This document shows positions 48,470-59,200 of a stretch of DNA of 64,000 bases, piece by piece (the stretch's first letter is position 1; every line of letters begins with the position of its first letter). The notes below the pieces were generated by a model. The model ran no database searches. It worked only from the letters and a program-made list of their open reading frames with translations, and was not told the DNA's origin. This DNA comes from Zygnema cylindricum (lineage: Eukaryota; Streptophyta; Zygnematophyceae; Zygnematales; Zygnemataceae), in the NCBI GenBank assembly GCA_037447655.1, contig JBBHKE010000708.1, forward strand, positions 93,992-157,991, written 5' to 3'. Position numbers and translations under genes: made by a program.

Positions 48470-48657
48470 CAGAGGTCAAAATCGGGTACTCGAATCCGTT
48501 TCCGAATCCGTACCCGACCCGTACCCGGCCGGTCCCGTCGGATCCGGAACGGATTCGGGTTCCAAATTTTAGGGGCTAGCCGGATTTGGCCGGGTGATTC
48601 AAAAACAAACAAAAAATTTGGGTATGGCCAGGTTCGTGTACCCGATTGTGACCTCTG
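48470..48657. mobile_element. Short hAT-like MITE, CAGAGGTC family, copy 4
   Basis: Ends CAGAGGTCAAAATCGGGTA and TACCCGATTGTGACCTCTG with a subterminal GGATCCGGAACGGATTCGG, as in the longer copies. It is only 188 bp. The flanking 8-mers GTACCAGT and ATGTCAGT agree at only five positions, so the duplication is eroded or absent. Confidence 0.75.
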
Positions 48658-48725
48658 ATGTCAGTAAATTATCAAGAAATACGACCAGCGCCGACATTTG
48701 ACCAGGCGACAGTATTGTTAAAATG

Positions 48726-49182
48726 CATAGTTCAGAAGTAGGCGTTTCTATTGTAGGCCTTTTGTCGGCGCCTTCATCGTAAGTTGTGTTATGGGCTTTT
48801 CATGTGATCGTCTTAAGTCGCTACTTTGATCAGCGACCGTTCGATCATCCAAATCTGACGATAGTCCTATCGTAAGTTGTGTTATAGGCTTTTCATGTGA
48901 TCTTCTTCGATCGCTACTTTGATCAGCGACCGTCTGATCGTCCGAATATGACGGTTTAAATAAATAGTCGCTCAAAACTCACAAAAAAAGATTTTTTTGA
49001 CCGTTTTTTTTATCAAATTTGTACATGACGTTTAATTCTCTATGGGTCCATGTGCAACTCAACCCTGATACTATTTCATTTCATTTTGCGGCCAATACAA
49101 TATGGGTCTTAAGGGTATATTGTATTTTTTGCGTACAATAGGCATATTGTATGGGTGTACTTTCACCTACATTTGACCTATG
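48726..49182 (+). mobile_element. hAT-like 457-bp MITE, CATAGTTC family, copy 2
   Basis: Ends CATAGTTCAGAAGTAGG and CCTACATTTGACCTATG with a perfect 8-bp duplication TTAAAATG. It has the same 457-bp length and orientation as the copy at 36255, with the same twofold 93-bp unit inside. Confidence 0.92.
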
Positions 49183-49792
49183 TTAAAATGGTTGCCTATA
49201 TTGTTAAAATTGATGACGATGTTGTTAAAATTGTTGACGGTATTGTTTTTGATTTGGCGCGTCCTCATCCCCCGTAGATGTCACGCGCCGTCCGATACAC
49301 TCTTCCAATTATGCAGTGCCACGTGGTTAACCAATGGTTAAAATGAAACTAGGGTTTTAAGGCTGGAACGAAGATTACACAGAAGAGTAGATTTGAGGGT
49401 TTGGCGGATAGGAATTATTTGAGATTTTCGCTCTGTTGGTTAAAACCAAAGATTGAGAATTATTCACTCCAGTACTGTAGCTCTATTCGCTGTCTTCTTC
49501 TTTTTTTTATGTCTCGTATGCAGTATCCATTTTTTTTATTTTTTTTTAGTGTTTTTCTTCTATGTAAAACCCTAATTGGAGTCATATTGAATCTGGACTG
49601 ACAAACCATCTCAACTCAGGTACCGATTTTAGTTAAGAGAACAAGTACAATGGGCAATTATTGAAAACAGGAATGCATTTTGGAACACGTAAACCTTTTT
49701 CAGTTTCAGTTTTCCGTGCCTTTTCACCGCCTCCAAAGCTTGCAAGTAAACCGAGTCTCACCTTCTTATTTCTGAACCATTCTCATTGAAAC

Positions 49793-50012
49793 TACACCGT
49801 GTATGGCTATTAGTGTTAATATTTTTTCGCCACTTAAAACATCTTATTTCCGTACACACTTGTCCCATTCTCAATTTGAGATCCCCAATCGGAAGCTGAG
49901 AACCTTAACTTTCAATCGCAACCGTCAGATCCAAAATCCGACAAGTGCGTACGGAGAAAAAATGTTTTAAGTGGCAAAAAAAACATTAACGCTAATAAAG
50001 ATACACGGTGTA
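49793..50012. mobile_element. Palindromic TACACCGTG MITE
   Basis: Runs TACACCGTGTATGGC through TTTTTTCGCCACTTAAAACA, TTGAGATCCCCAATCGG and ATGTTTTAAGTGGC to GATACACGGTGTA. It is nearly a perfect long palindrome, flanked by TA. Confidence 0.85.
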
Positions 50013-51874
50013 CTATCATCCACATTTGGCTTTTCTTTCGTCCAATAAAATATTTCACAAGATCAAGCACAACTTAATCTTAGTCGTTTAACTTTGCAAA
50101 GTTTGAGCGAAAGTGTTTTATCCTTTACTTTGCGATTTTAGTTTCGGTTCATTTCTTTCGTCGTATCCTTTATAGTTTAGTTTGACTTTTTGTTTCTTTT
50201 GTTCCCATGCACTCCGATGGTTTACCATCGCAGCATCTTCATAAGCTCCGTCTCCCTCAACTTTTCTGCATATAGGAATACAACTTGTCAACACTATTTT
50301 TGGGCACTCAACTGTCCTTGATTGTACGATCAAGCGCTGAATTTTTTCCTTTGGGAGGGCAATCGAAAGTTAACACTCTCAAATGTAGTCCAATATCACA
50401 AACGAAAACGGGGAAGTCGTAATGAGAAACTACACTGTATCGCTATTAGTGGTAAGGTTTTTTTTGCCACTTAAAACATCTTTTCTCCGTACACACTTGT
50501 CCGATTGTGGATCTGACGGTCGCGATTGAAAGCCAGGATCCTGAACTTCCGATTGGCGGTTCCCATGTAAAAATGGACAAAAGTCCTCGAAGCCTCAACA
50601 TGCTCGTGTTGACTTGGTAGTTTCAACTAATAGAATTCCCGTCAAAAAATAACACTTTCTGCTTTCCGTGGCTTAACTTTTTTATGCTCTATATTTTCTT
50701 TCTTGATTTTTGGGTCTTGTTTTATGTTTTTGATTATGGATTACAGTCCACGTGTTTGTGTGCAAGTGATGTACACCATCGTTAAATAGAGTTTACCATT
50801 GGAGCACAAGGGAACAAAAAAAAGTTCTTCATTTCGTCCTTTTCCAAAACAAACTTTAGTTCCACAAAATTAATGAGGATGGAAAAACAATTTGAGAAAA
50901 AAAAAAGATTGGATAGGATTGAAAAACAATTTGAGAAAAAAAAAGAATTGGACCACAAACTTGGAACAACAAATGTAACGATAATGGAAGAGTGCCAAAA
51001 ATCTCTTAACACAACTTCAAAAAAAAACTTAGATCGCTTTTTTCTTAGTTCTTAATCGAAAGATCAACTAAGATAAAAGAAAAAACAAAATTGGGAAAAC
51101 AGTTGTCTTTTTATGTCCAAAAGGACAAAGATACAAAAAATGATTTGTGATTATTTCTTTATTTCCTATCCATCCATTCATTCCATTAGTCAAACAATAC
51201 AATACATATACCCACAACATAGATTTAAACAACACGAGTGTCACATTATTATGCACAAATTGTTCGTCCAATCACACGACACGCAGCTTCTCATATATTC
51301 CGATGCTAGTAAAAACCCTACAAACCTCAAAAACCCTAGAAACCGTAGAAACCCTACAAAATAAAGGCACACTTTCTATATTTGTTATTACAAATGTACA
51401 TTATAAGCAAGAGAGAATCTTACAACTGACTTGAAAAACCCACACTAAATTGATGCTATACAAGTGGTTGAAACTAAACCGACCATACCAAGAGTTTACT
51501 AATATTTGTATGTACTCTAAAACTACTACTAAAAAACAGTCTAAAACATGCAAAACTACTACTAGCATTTGTTATCTGTACAATATACATATGCAACAAT
51601 ACACACAAATTCCACAACTCATGCGACCCAACCTTCCAATCATCCGCCAAAACAAACAAAAACAACGGAAACAACAAAAACAACAACAAGGAAAAGGTGA
51701 AAAGGGAACCTATTCAAGACTCTCCCTCTGATTCCCTCCTTCGATTCCCTCCGATTTCTTCCGATTTCCTTTGTTTTACCTCCTCGTCAACCTCAAGTTT
51801 CTTCATATGTGACAATTTGACTAAAATAAAATGGAGAAGAAGACATCCTTAACAACTCCTTCTCGTCCAAACCA

Positions 51875-54800
51875 TCATAACTCGATCGCATAACAATTAA
51901 GAGCTTTTTCTTCTCCAAATGTCCCACCGTGAGACATAAACTCAATGCATTTCACAACCAATTCTCTCTCTCTCTCTTCTTTTACTTCCCTTCCGGTCTC
52001 TTTTTTTCTCTCGCTTTTGGTCTCTTTTTCGGTGTACTTCAAGTCTAATGCGATCACACCGGAATTGTTTCTCACAAGTAAAAGTCGATCTTTCACAAAT
52101 GCCAAACAAGAGATTTCGATTGCCTCGTACCTTCCGTACCGGTTTAGCCCACCGAGTATTCTTTTCCACAAATTGTAATCAGAATCCCAAACCTGTCAGA
52201 CAACCGTCGGTTAAGCAACAAAACGCAAGGAATTGAAACAGAAAACAAAAAACACAGAAAAAAAAAACAGAAAACAAAATAGAAAAAAAACAAAACAAGA
52301 CAAAAAACGACATCAGTTACGTGTTTTTGACTACTACTCACTCGGGCAGGTTTGTAGGAAAACCAAACTGAACCGAACTAAATTGTTTTTTCACGAAACC
52401 AGTTCATTAATTTTACTTGTCGGTTTTATTTAATTTGGTTCCATTCCAATGTTATCAAAAACAATAAGGACTGGTAATGTACGGAAGTACGGAAGTACAG
52501 TACCTAAAAGTACGGCAGGACGTGTAAATAAAGTTACAGCAAAATAACGTACTAATATACGAATGCTTTACACTTTAGTATGTTAAATTTGACAAAGTAA
52601 CTCTACTAGAGTGTCTAGACATTTTTAAGCGTATTTCTTAGATCTTTTAGAATCTTTAACATTATTTACGGTAATTTGAGCGGTTCAGTATAACAAAATC
52701 CAACAGTTTCATTTAGTTTGGTTTAGGGTTTTGAACCGAACCGAACCGAACCGAACCAGAGCAGGTCATTCAGACAAAACAAAAGAAAACGCAACAAAAA
52801 CAACATAACAAACAAAACCAAAAACAACAACAAAAGCAAAAAACAAAAACTAAACAAACAAGAACTAAAAAAACAAGGATTACATGAAACAGGTCCACCC
52901 GATATCTGTTCCTCTCTGTCTCCTAACTTTACTAACTACCTGCAAATTAGCCTAGCTGTCGACATAATTAGGAGACTTAACAACTAGTATTCTGTGGTTA
53001 CAAGGGTAAAAAAGAAAAAAACTACACAAAATGGAAATATAAAGACTCACCGCTAAGGCATCTGCCATACAAATGAGAGAGCTGCCTTTTGAGACACAAG
53101 GGGACTGAAGTCCAATGGAAAAGTTCCTCGAGGAAACAAAAGACCATTCATCTTTCTCAGGGTTATATACCTGCATCAAAAACGACGAAGAAAAGGACAA
53201 AGAGTGTTGATTCCCTATACCGTTTTAACCACTAGAAAGTGTTCGAAAGAAAGGGCGAAATATTCTCTCTCTTTCAATGTCCCGTAGACATCATAATAAT
53301 GATAAAAAAAAAAAACACATGGAGATCGTAATCGTGTTTTTTGATTTCCACGTACCTTGGAGAAACTGATAGATTTCAAAACTGGGCTATTGGGACATTA
53401 AGGAAAGATATGATGATATACAATGAAAACATACAATCATTATTAAATAACCTTTTCCCAACCGGTACTTAAGAAAACATTACAGATGCAATGGGAATAT
53501 CATTTTTAGTCGAGGATCTTTTCTTTTTCAAACCTGTGACTGCGACTGAGGTGTTCCACTGACAAAAAAGTGTCCTTTATAGGCTGTACCGCAACCGAGG
53601 CTAACTGGATGAGCCATATTGGCAATAGGAAGCCATCTGTCACAATTTCAAAAGACAAAAGAGAAACAAAATAATGAAGAAAAAGTTTGTAACCTCGCTC
53701 TTACTACCGCTCCACTCCCTCTCACTCTCCCTCTCCCTCTTCCTCTCCCTCTCTATTTTGGGGTTTGTGTATCCGAGGAAATAGGGCAGGCAACGGATTT
53801 GTAGGTTATTGATGTCAAATTCTGTACATTACCATCGCTATTGGAGTTGGTGCATTATAAGCATTAAAACTTCACTAAAATAAGCTATACAAAATTACGT
53901 TTTGCAACGTGGCTTATTTTGGGCCAATTAGAAAAACAATGTTACTCTTACCTGTTTTTGATTGAATCAAATTTTTCTGCAGTCACAAGCTGCTCCGCCG
54001 AAAGAAGCAGACGAGAAGGACGGGTCATTCCTCCAGCCACATAGATACAGTCTCCTATAACGGAACTGGCCATGTAACACCGATTAACAGACATATCGGA
54101 AACTCGAGACCACTCATTGGTTCGAGGATCATAGCAATACATTTCCTTTAACGAAGGACCTCCTTCTTTCCAGCCTCCAAAAACATACAGTTTCCCCCCG
54201 ACAGTTGCAGAGCCCAGGCCTCGAACCTGGAACCAGCAGTTACATGCAACAGTTTAACGAAATAAGTTGGTTTGAGTTGAAAGAATGGCATGGAAGAAAA
54301 AAAAAAAAAAAAACAGAAGCATCAAGGCTTTATTTAACAACGTGAGATTTATGAGAAAAAAGTCGGAATTTTTTTTGAGGTATATGAAGACAAAAGTAAA
54401 GGTTCAGTTGACCAAAGTTAAGATGTGTTACAGTTACGCTTTATCACAAAACTCGGAGCAGAAGTACACATTTAGATTACAGTTAATATGTTTACGGAAT
54501 CTTTTTGCTACCCATCGATATTAAAGTTAAAGATATCCCGGGCAGTCAACGTACTTTTCTTCATCACACAGGTTTCCAATTTTCGATTGAAGTTGATGCA
54601 AAATGGTCAGAAAAAGACTGTCGAATTTTTGACACACAAATGCTCAATCATAAAAACGCCAACAAAAGGACACCAGGAAAAAAATTAGGCAGAAAATCGC
54701 ATTTTATGTATAATCTTGCTAACGATAATACTAGAACTTCCAAAAAGAAGTTAAGCCAAACCATGCCCATAGACTGAACACAAACTAATAAGCAAACATG

Positions 54801-55384
54801 AAATCAAGGATTCAAAGGTAAAGAAAAAAACATAGACCGAACATGAATTAATAAACAGACATAAAATTAAGGATAGGGTTTTTTGCTTTATACCTGACCA
54901 TCGCCAATATGTGGAAGAGGTGGAAGCAAATGCCATCTTTTTGACGATAAGTCAAAAGCTCGAAAGTGATTGTGAAAAGTAGAATCTCAAGCTCGAAAGT
55001 GATTGTAAAAAGTAGAATCTCTTGTTTGCACGTAAAGCCAGGGTTCAGTTAAACCTAACTGAAGTCTCTGATCATAGAACTCAGTGTTGGAGAAAATCTC
55101 AGACCAGGTTTTGCAAACTTGGCGCATAACCTGCCACAGAAAACGACAAAAATTTAAATGACAAAAATGCTTAAAGGTTACTTCTTTTTTGAAAAATCTT
55201 CTTGCACGATAATACTTTTTTTTTAAACCAAATTAATACATACAAATACAGCAAGGATGTGAATATGTATATAAAGAAAGTATTGACTTCGGTCCAATAG
55301 ATTTACCTTGTGAGTGCCACGTGGAAGGCGGACGAGGCATAACAGGGCCAGGTCATCGTGAAGTCCTGGTAGGATTCCCTCCAT
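51875..55384 (-). CDS. F-box/kelch-repeat protein, interrupted by an in-frame stop
   Basis: Six exons: 55384-55307, 55130-54894, 54226-53952, 53636-53534, 53170-53051 and 52192-51875 (TGA). Such proteins are substrate receptors of SCF ubiquitin ligases. The F-box reads LPGLHDDLALLCLVRLPRG and continues across intron 1 as VMRQVCKTWSEIFS. Kelch repeats follow: AFDLSSKRWHLLPPLPH, VGGKLYVFGG, CYDPRTNEWSRVSDM, GDCIYVAGG, FDSIKNRWLPIANM, YNPEKDEWSFV and VWDSDYNLWKRI. Arrangement and splicing phases are those of an ordinary plant F-box/kelch gene of about 365 residues. However, a 33-bp tandem duplication in exon 2 puts TGA at 54989-54987, about codon 74, just after the F-box. Everything downstream is open. 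An upstream in-frame start at 55519 would add 45 residues. The allele is therefore either non-functional, polymorphic or misassembled here. Exon-4 donor GTTTGA is weak. Confidence 0.9.
53824..53940. mobile_element. Truncated TACACCGCCCATCGC MITE in kelch-gene intron 3
   Basis: TACATTACCATCGCTATTGG leads into the GTTTTGCAACGTGGCTTATTTTGGGCCA family marker. The other half is missing. It lies just inside the donor of exon 3. Confidence 0.55.
54956..55021 (-). repeat. 33-bp tandem duplication in kelch exon 2
   Basis: Two adjacent 33-bp units (55021-54989 and 54988-54956) differ at a single base (TTTTTAC against TTTTCAC). Each starts GAGATTCTAC and ends TTTCGAGCTT. The junction creates TGA in the reading frame. 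Confidence 0.97.
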
Positions 55385-56205
55385 GGAGTGAGAGTCAGGG
55401 AGAAAGAAAGGTAGAGAATGGGGAAGAGAATATAGAAAGACTTTCTGAGAAGCTACCGAGATCTCTAAGAAATTACCTAGAAGGTTCCAAATATCATGGA
55501 AAAGATCCAAGCAGTACATCGCTTTTTGACTATTGAAATAGTTGCCATTTTTGCCAGATCACCAAAAATGAACGAACCCGGAAGTTTCCACCTCATGTAC
55601 TTATTTGTACATAAGGCGTACGGTATATGTACTCTAGGTGTGACAGTACGATGTAAAACTTATGTACAACAGGGGGAATGCGTGATTTATCCGCACACCA
55701 AAAAGTTCAATCGGACGGTCATTTTTACGTCCAAAAAATGAGGAGGAGAAAAAATGCATATAGTAACAAAACATACGAATTTGTAGCTCGCACTGTAAGC
55801 CTATTGTATTCAAAATTGGATAGGGAATCAACTTTCATTTCGTACGTATGGTACATACAAACTGCGCGCTACAAGTACAGTACACCGTGTATCGCTATTA
55901 GTGTTAATGCTTTTTTACTGTTAAAACATATTTTCTGCGACCGACTGTGGATCTGACGGTTGCGATTGAAAGGTAAGATTCTCTTCTTCCGATCGGCGGT
56001 CTCGAATTGAAAATCGAGCAAATATGTACGGAGAAAAGATGTTTTACCTGGCAATAAAAATATTAACACAAATAGCGATACACAGTGTACTCTGGTAACC
56101 TACGATGAAGCTTCCGGAAATAGCCAAGCGAAACACTGTTTCTATTCTTGCAGTGGAAAGTGCCCTTACAGAGTGCGAATTTTTTGTGCCAGGACCTTGA
56201 TAGCC
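55385..56205. promoter_or_regulatory. Divergent intergenic region between the F-box/kelch and repeat-protein genes
   Basis: About 820 bases separate the two proposed start codons, which point away from each other, so the promoters of both genes should lie here. A palindromic MITE occupies 55881-56089, nearer the repeat-protein gene. I see no convincing TATA box. A possible acceptor TTCTTGCAG near 56153 suggests the repeat-protein gene may have an additional 5' exon. Confidence 0.5.
55881..56089. mobile_element. Palindromic TACACCGTG MITE in divergent promoter region
   Basis: Runs from TACACCGTGTATCGCTATTAG to ACAAATAGCGATACACAGTGTA, with GATCTGACGGTTGCGATTG and GGAGAAAAGATGTTTTACCTGGC inside. 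It is 209 bp long and ends about 115 bases before the proposed repeat-protein start codon. Confidence 0.85.
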
Positions 56206-59200
56206 ATGGTCTTGTCAATACCGAGTTGCTTCAAGCTTACATCTTCTCTCTCTTTCTGCACAGATTCTAGGAGAGAAATTTGCAACTTTGAAGGTTTTGA
56301 TGTTCTCAAGCCGCACAGACCATGGAACCAGACGGGAAGAAGAACTTCATTAATTTTATTGCTTAAAAAGGAAGACTGCCATGGTTTATACTCCGGAGAT
56401 TCAATGTATTCAACTGGATTTAGCTACAATGAAATCACTTCTTTTCAGTCTGTCCAAAGTACAATTTCTAGAGTGTGGATGGCCGATTTTGGTCATTGTA
56501 GGAAACTAAGTAGCGGAATAATTTTGGCCTTTAAATCTCAACCAGTTTTTAATCTATTTTCGGTTGAGAAGTTTAAATATATTTTGAATGTGTCATCTAA
56601 GTCCAATTCTTTTGTAATTTGTAAATGTACTCATGACCCCATACATGTTGGGACTTTGTCTTCTGAACACCCTAAAAAACCTGAAAAACCTGATTGTTCA
56701 ACTACATTCTCTACAACTAAACCTAAACCTTTGCTCCAAGGCGTAGTGGCAGTTAGTTCTGAACCCATTCAAGGTACGGGTTCAGTATGTGAAGAAGACT
56801 TAAATAGAAAAATTTCCACAGAGTGTGATGTTTGGCAAATACTGAAACTTTTGGAAGAATATCGTCAGTATTTGAATGAAATTCACTTAGTCACTGCCTT
56901 CCATAGAGTGGCAAAAAGATCAATTGGATTTAACGAATTGAACCGCGAGAAGCTTCGAAATCATTTGACCGTCAAATGGTTGGCAAAGGATGTCCAAAAA
57001 CATCTCTCAAAGTGTGGTTCTCAAGCATTGGCCAATCTCGCATGGTGAGTTAAAACAAACTATGTCTTAATTGTGAAGAAAGAATATGAGTTCAAGACAA
57101 ACTGTGCCTTATTCTCAAGAAAATTATGTTCTATTGTCAGGAGTAGTCAGTGTACCATTTCAATGTGAATTTAAAAAAAATGTGTCTTATTGTCAAGAAA
57201 GACTATGGTTTGTTTTCAGAAGTAGTTGGTGTACCATTTCGGCTGAGCGGTAAAAAAACCTATATTGGTTGAAAGGAATTATGCCTTATTCTCAAGAAAA
57301 AAATCTTATGTTTTACTATCAAAAGCAGGTGGTGTACCATTTCAATGGTGAGTTAATAAAAACTTCACTATGTCTTATTGCCAAAAAAAAATGTCTCATT
57401 GTCTGAAGTAGTTGGTGTGCTATTTCAAATAAACCTGTTAGATCTTGTTGGTAAAACCCTGTTTGTTGGAGTTAAATATAATTAAAGGCGTCATTGTTTA
57501 CGCTTGGTACCATTTTGAGGCATTACATGGCTTCAAATAACAACCATTTTGACTGTGGTAAAAAAACCTTGGAAAACCTTTAAAAACCCTGAAAAACCGG
57601 CGTTGCCATAGTTGTATGGGCATGTTAATTTCCTTAGGGCATTTGGAATTCTAGTTAACAAAACAAATCTGGCCACCGTGCAACAATGGTTTTAGAAAAT
57701 GTAGACGTTAAATATACCATGCAAACTGGATGTTATGATAGTACAGAAGATGGAAAAGAATAACACCTTAAACATGATGATGGAAAGTGGCAATCGATCG
57801 TTTGACATCTTGTCATGGGAATGAGATGCCAAACTTTTGCATGATTGTTTTTGCTAAATCAGAAAGGAAGCATTATATCAACACATTCTCATTGTTGTCA
57901 GAAAGCTGCCAGCTTCTCTCTTCTCCTCCTCCTCCCTCCCTCCTCTCTCCTCCCTCCCTCCTCTCTCCTCCCTCCCCCTCCCCCCTCCCTCCCCCTCCTC
58001 CTTTAGAAACCACAGTTAAGGACCCCTTCAGTTGTTGCAGAGCTGATATTGCACCTCACCAATTTCACTTTAGTTAAAAGGGAGTTAATGTTCCAGTGTC
58101 ACTAAAGTCCAATGGAATTGCCACATTGCCCATTGTTATTAGAGTTAATCACTCTAATTCGAGTGTGTGCTTTTTTCACTCAAGAACATAAATTAGTGCT
58201 AATAACACTATTTATTTAAGTGGCTCATGAGCCACACTGCAAAACCGCATTTAGAATAGTTAATTGTATTAAAGCGTCATCTCCAATAATCCACTATCTT
58301 TAATAAACCGTGAATTGTTATTGGCGTTAAAGAGTATAAAGAATGGGGTTTATTTTAGTGTTATTATATCTAATTTAGGCCCGAGTGACGTGGACGAGGG
58401 TAAGCTGCTTACCAAAATAGCATAATATATGTAATATATATATAATATTTTACATATTTTATATATTTTATGTTCAGGGTTCAGGAAAACCGGTACCGAT
58501 ATATTGTTATTAACGCAAATAGTGATTCATGATGTAGCAATGGACTGTAAAGTAGGTTGTTATGGAAATCGGTTGGTCTGTTTTTCCACCTATTTAGATA
58601 GATGTTCTCAACAAACCACAACTGGAATTACATTTGGCCTTGACACATAGCTTGAAAAGTATGAATCCTGTTAAGAGATTTTCACAATGCATTGATTTTT
58701 ACAACTTCATCAAGTTCTTTCTTGAGATTTGTCACATTATCGTGACTGATCAATTTTATCTCTAATTCATTTACTTCCACCAGATAAACCGTAATGTCTC
58801 ACACTTTAAAAGTTTGTCTTACACAAGTGATGGCAAATCCTATTGAATCTTGCAACTTCTATTTCTACAGTTGGTATTGGACTATTGGAGTACTATTGGA
58901 GCTCTATTGGACTCTGGAAAAATCAATTGAAACCCTAATATCATAGAAAACCTAATTTCTTGTGCTCCATATGCTGTTGTAGGAGGCAGGGCGCAGGCAG
59001 AACTTGGCCACGGGCCTCCCTTTTTTATGAAGCTGATCCTTAAGGCATCAAAACGCCGACTGCGTCATTTTAAACCCTTGGAGGTTTCTATGCTGGTACA
59101 GTAAATTTATGCCAAAGTCAAACATGTTTTTCGCACAGTGGGATGAGGGCCGGACGTGACTGAATACGATGTTTATAGTTGCTGGATGGACAATATAATC

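Larger units (their letters stand above)
45192..51874. other. Intergenic region between the orphan gene and the F-box/kelch gene
   Basis: No supported gene. It contains 3' flanks of both converging genes, TA-flanked MITE pieces (45811-46078 and from 46369), and a nested pair of Harbinger-like elements (46850-48360). A short hAT-like element (48470-48657), a 457-bp hAT-like MITE (48726-49182), palindromic MITEs (49793-50012 and a truncated one from 50431), and an old dispersed repeat (50100-50290) follow. From 50.6 to 51.87 kb the sequence is AT-rich, with a 33-base AATTTGAGAAAAAA repeat near 50885 and no coding signal; it includes the kelch 3' untranslated region. Confidence 0.6.

Noticed and set aside
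49401-49601. 66-codon hydrophobic frame
   Set aside because: Its hydrophobic content comes from T-rich runs; no splice partners or recognised motif.
57787-58077. 96-codon frame with Pro/Ser run
   Set aside because: It lies in a pyrimidine tract in an intron and lacks repeat-protein motifs and suitable splice borders.
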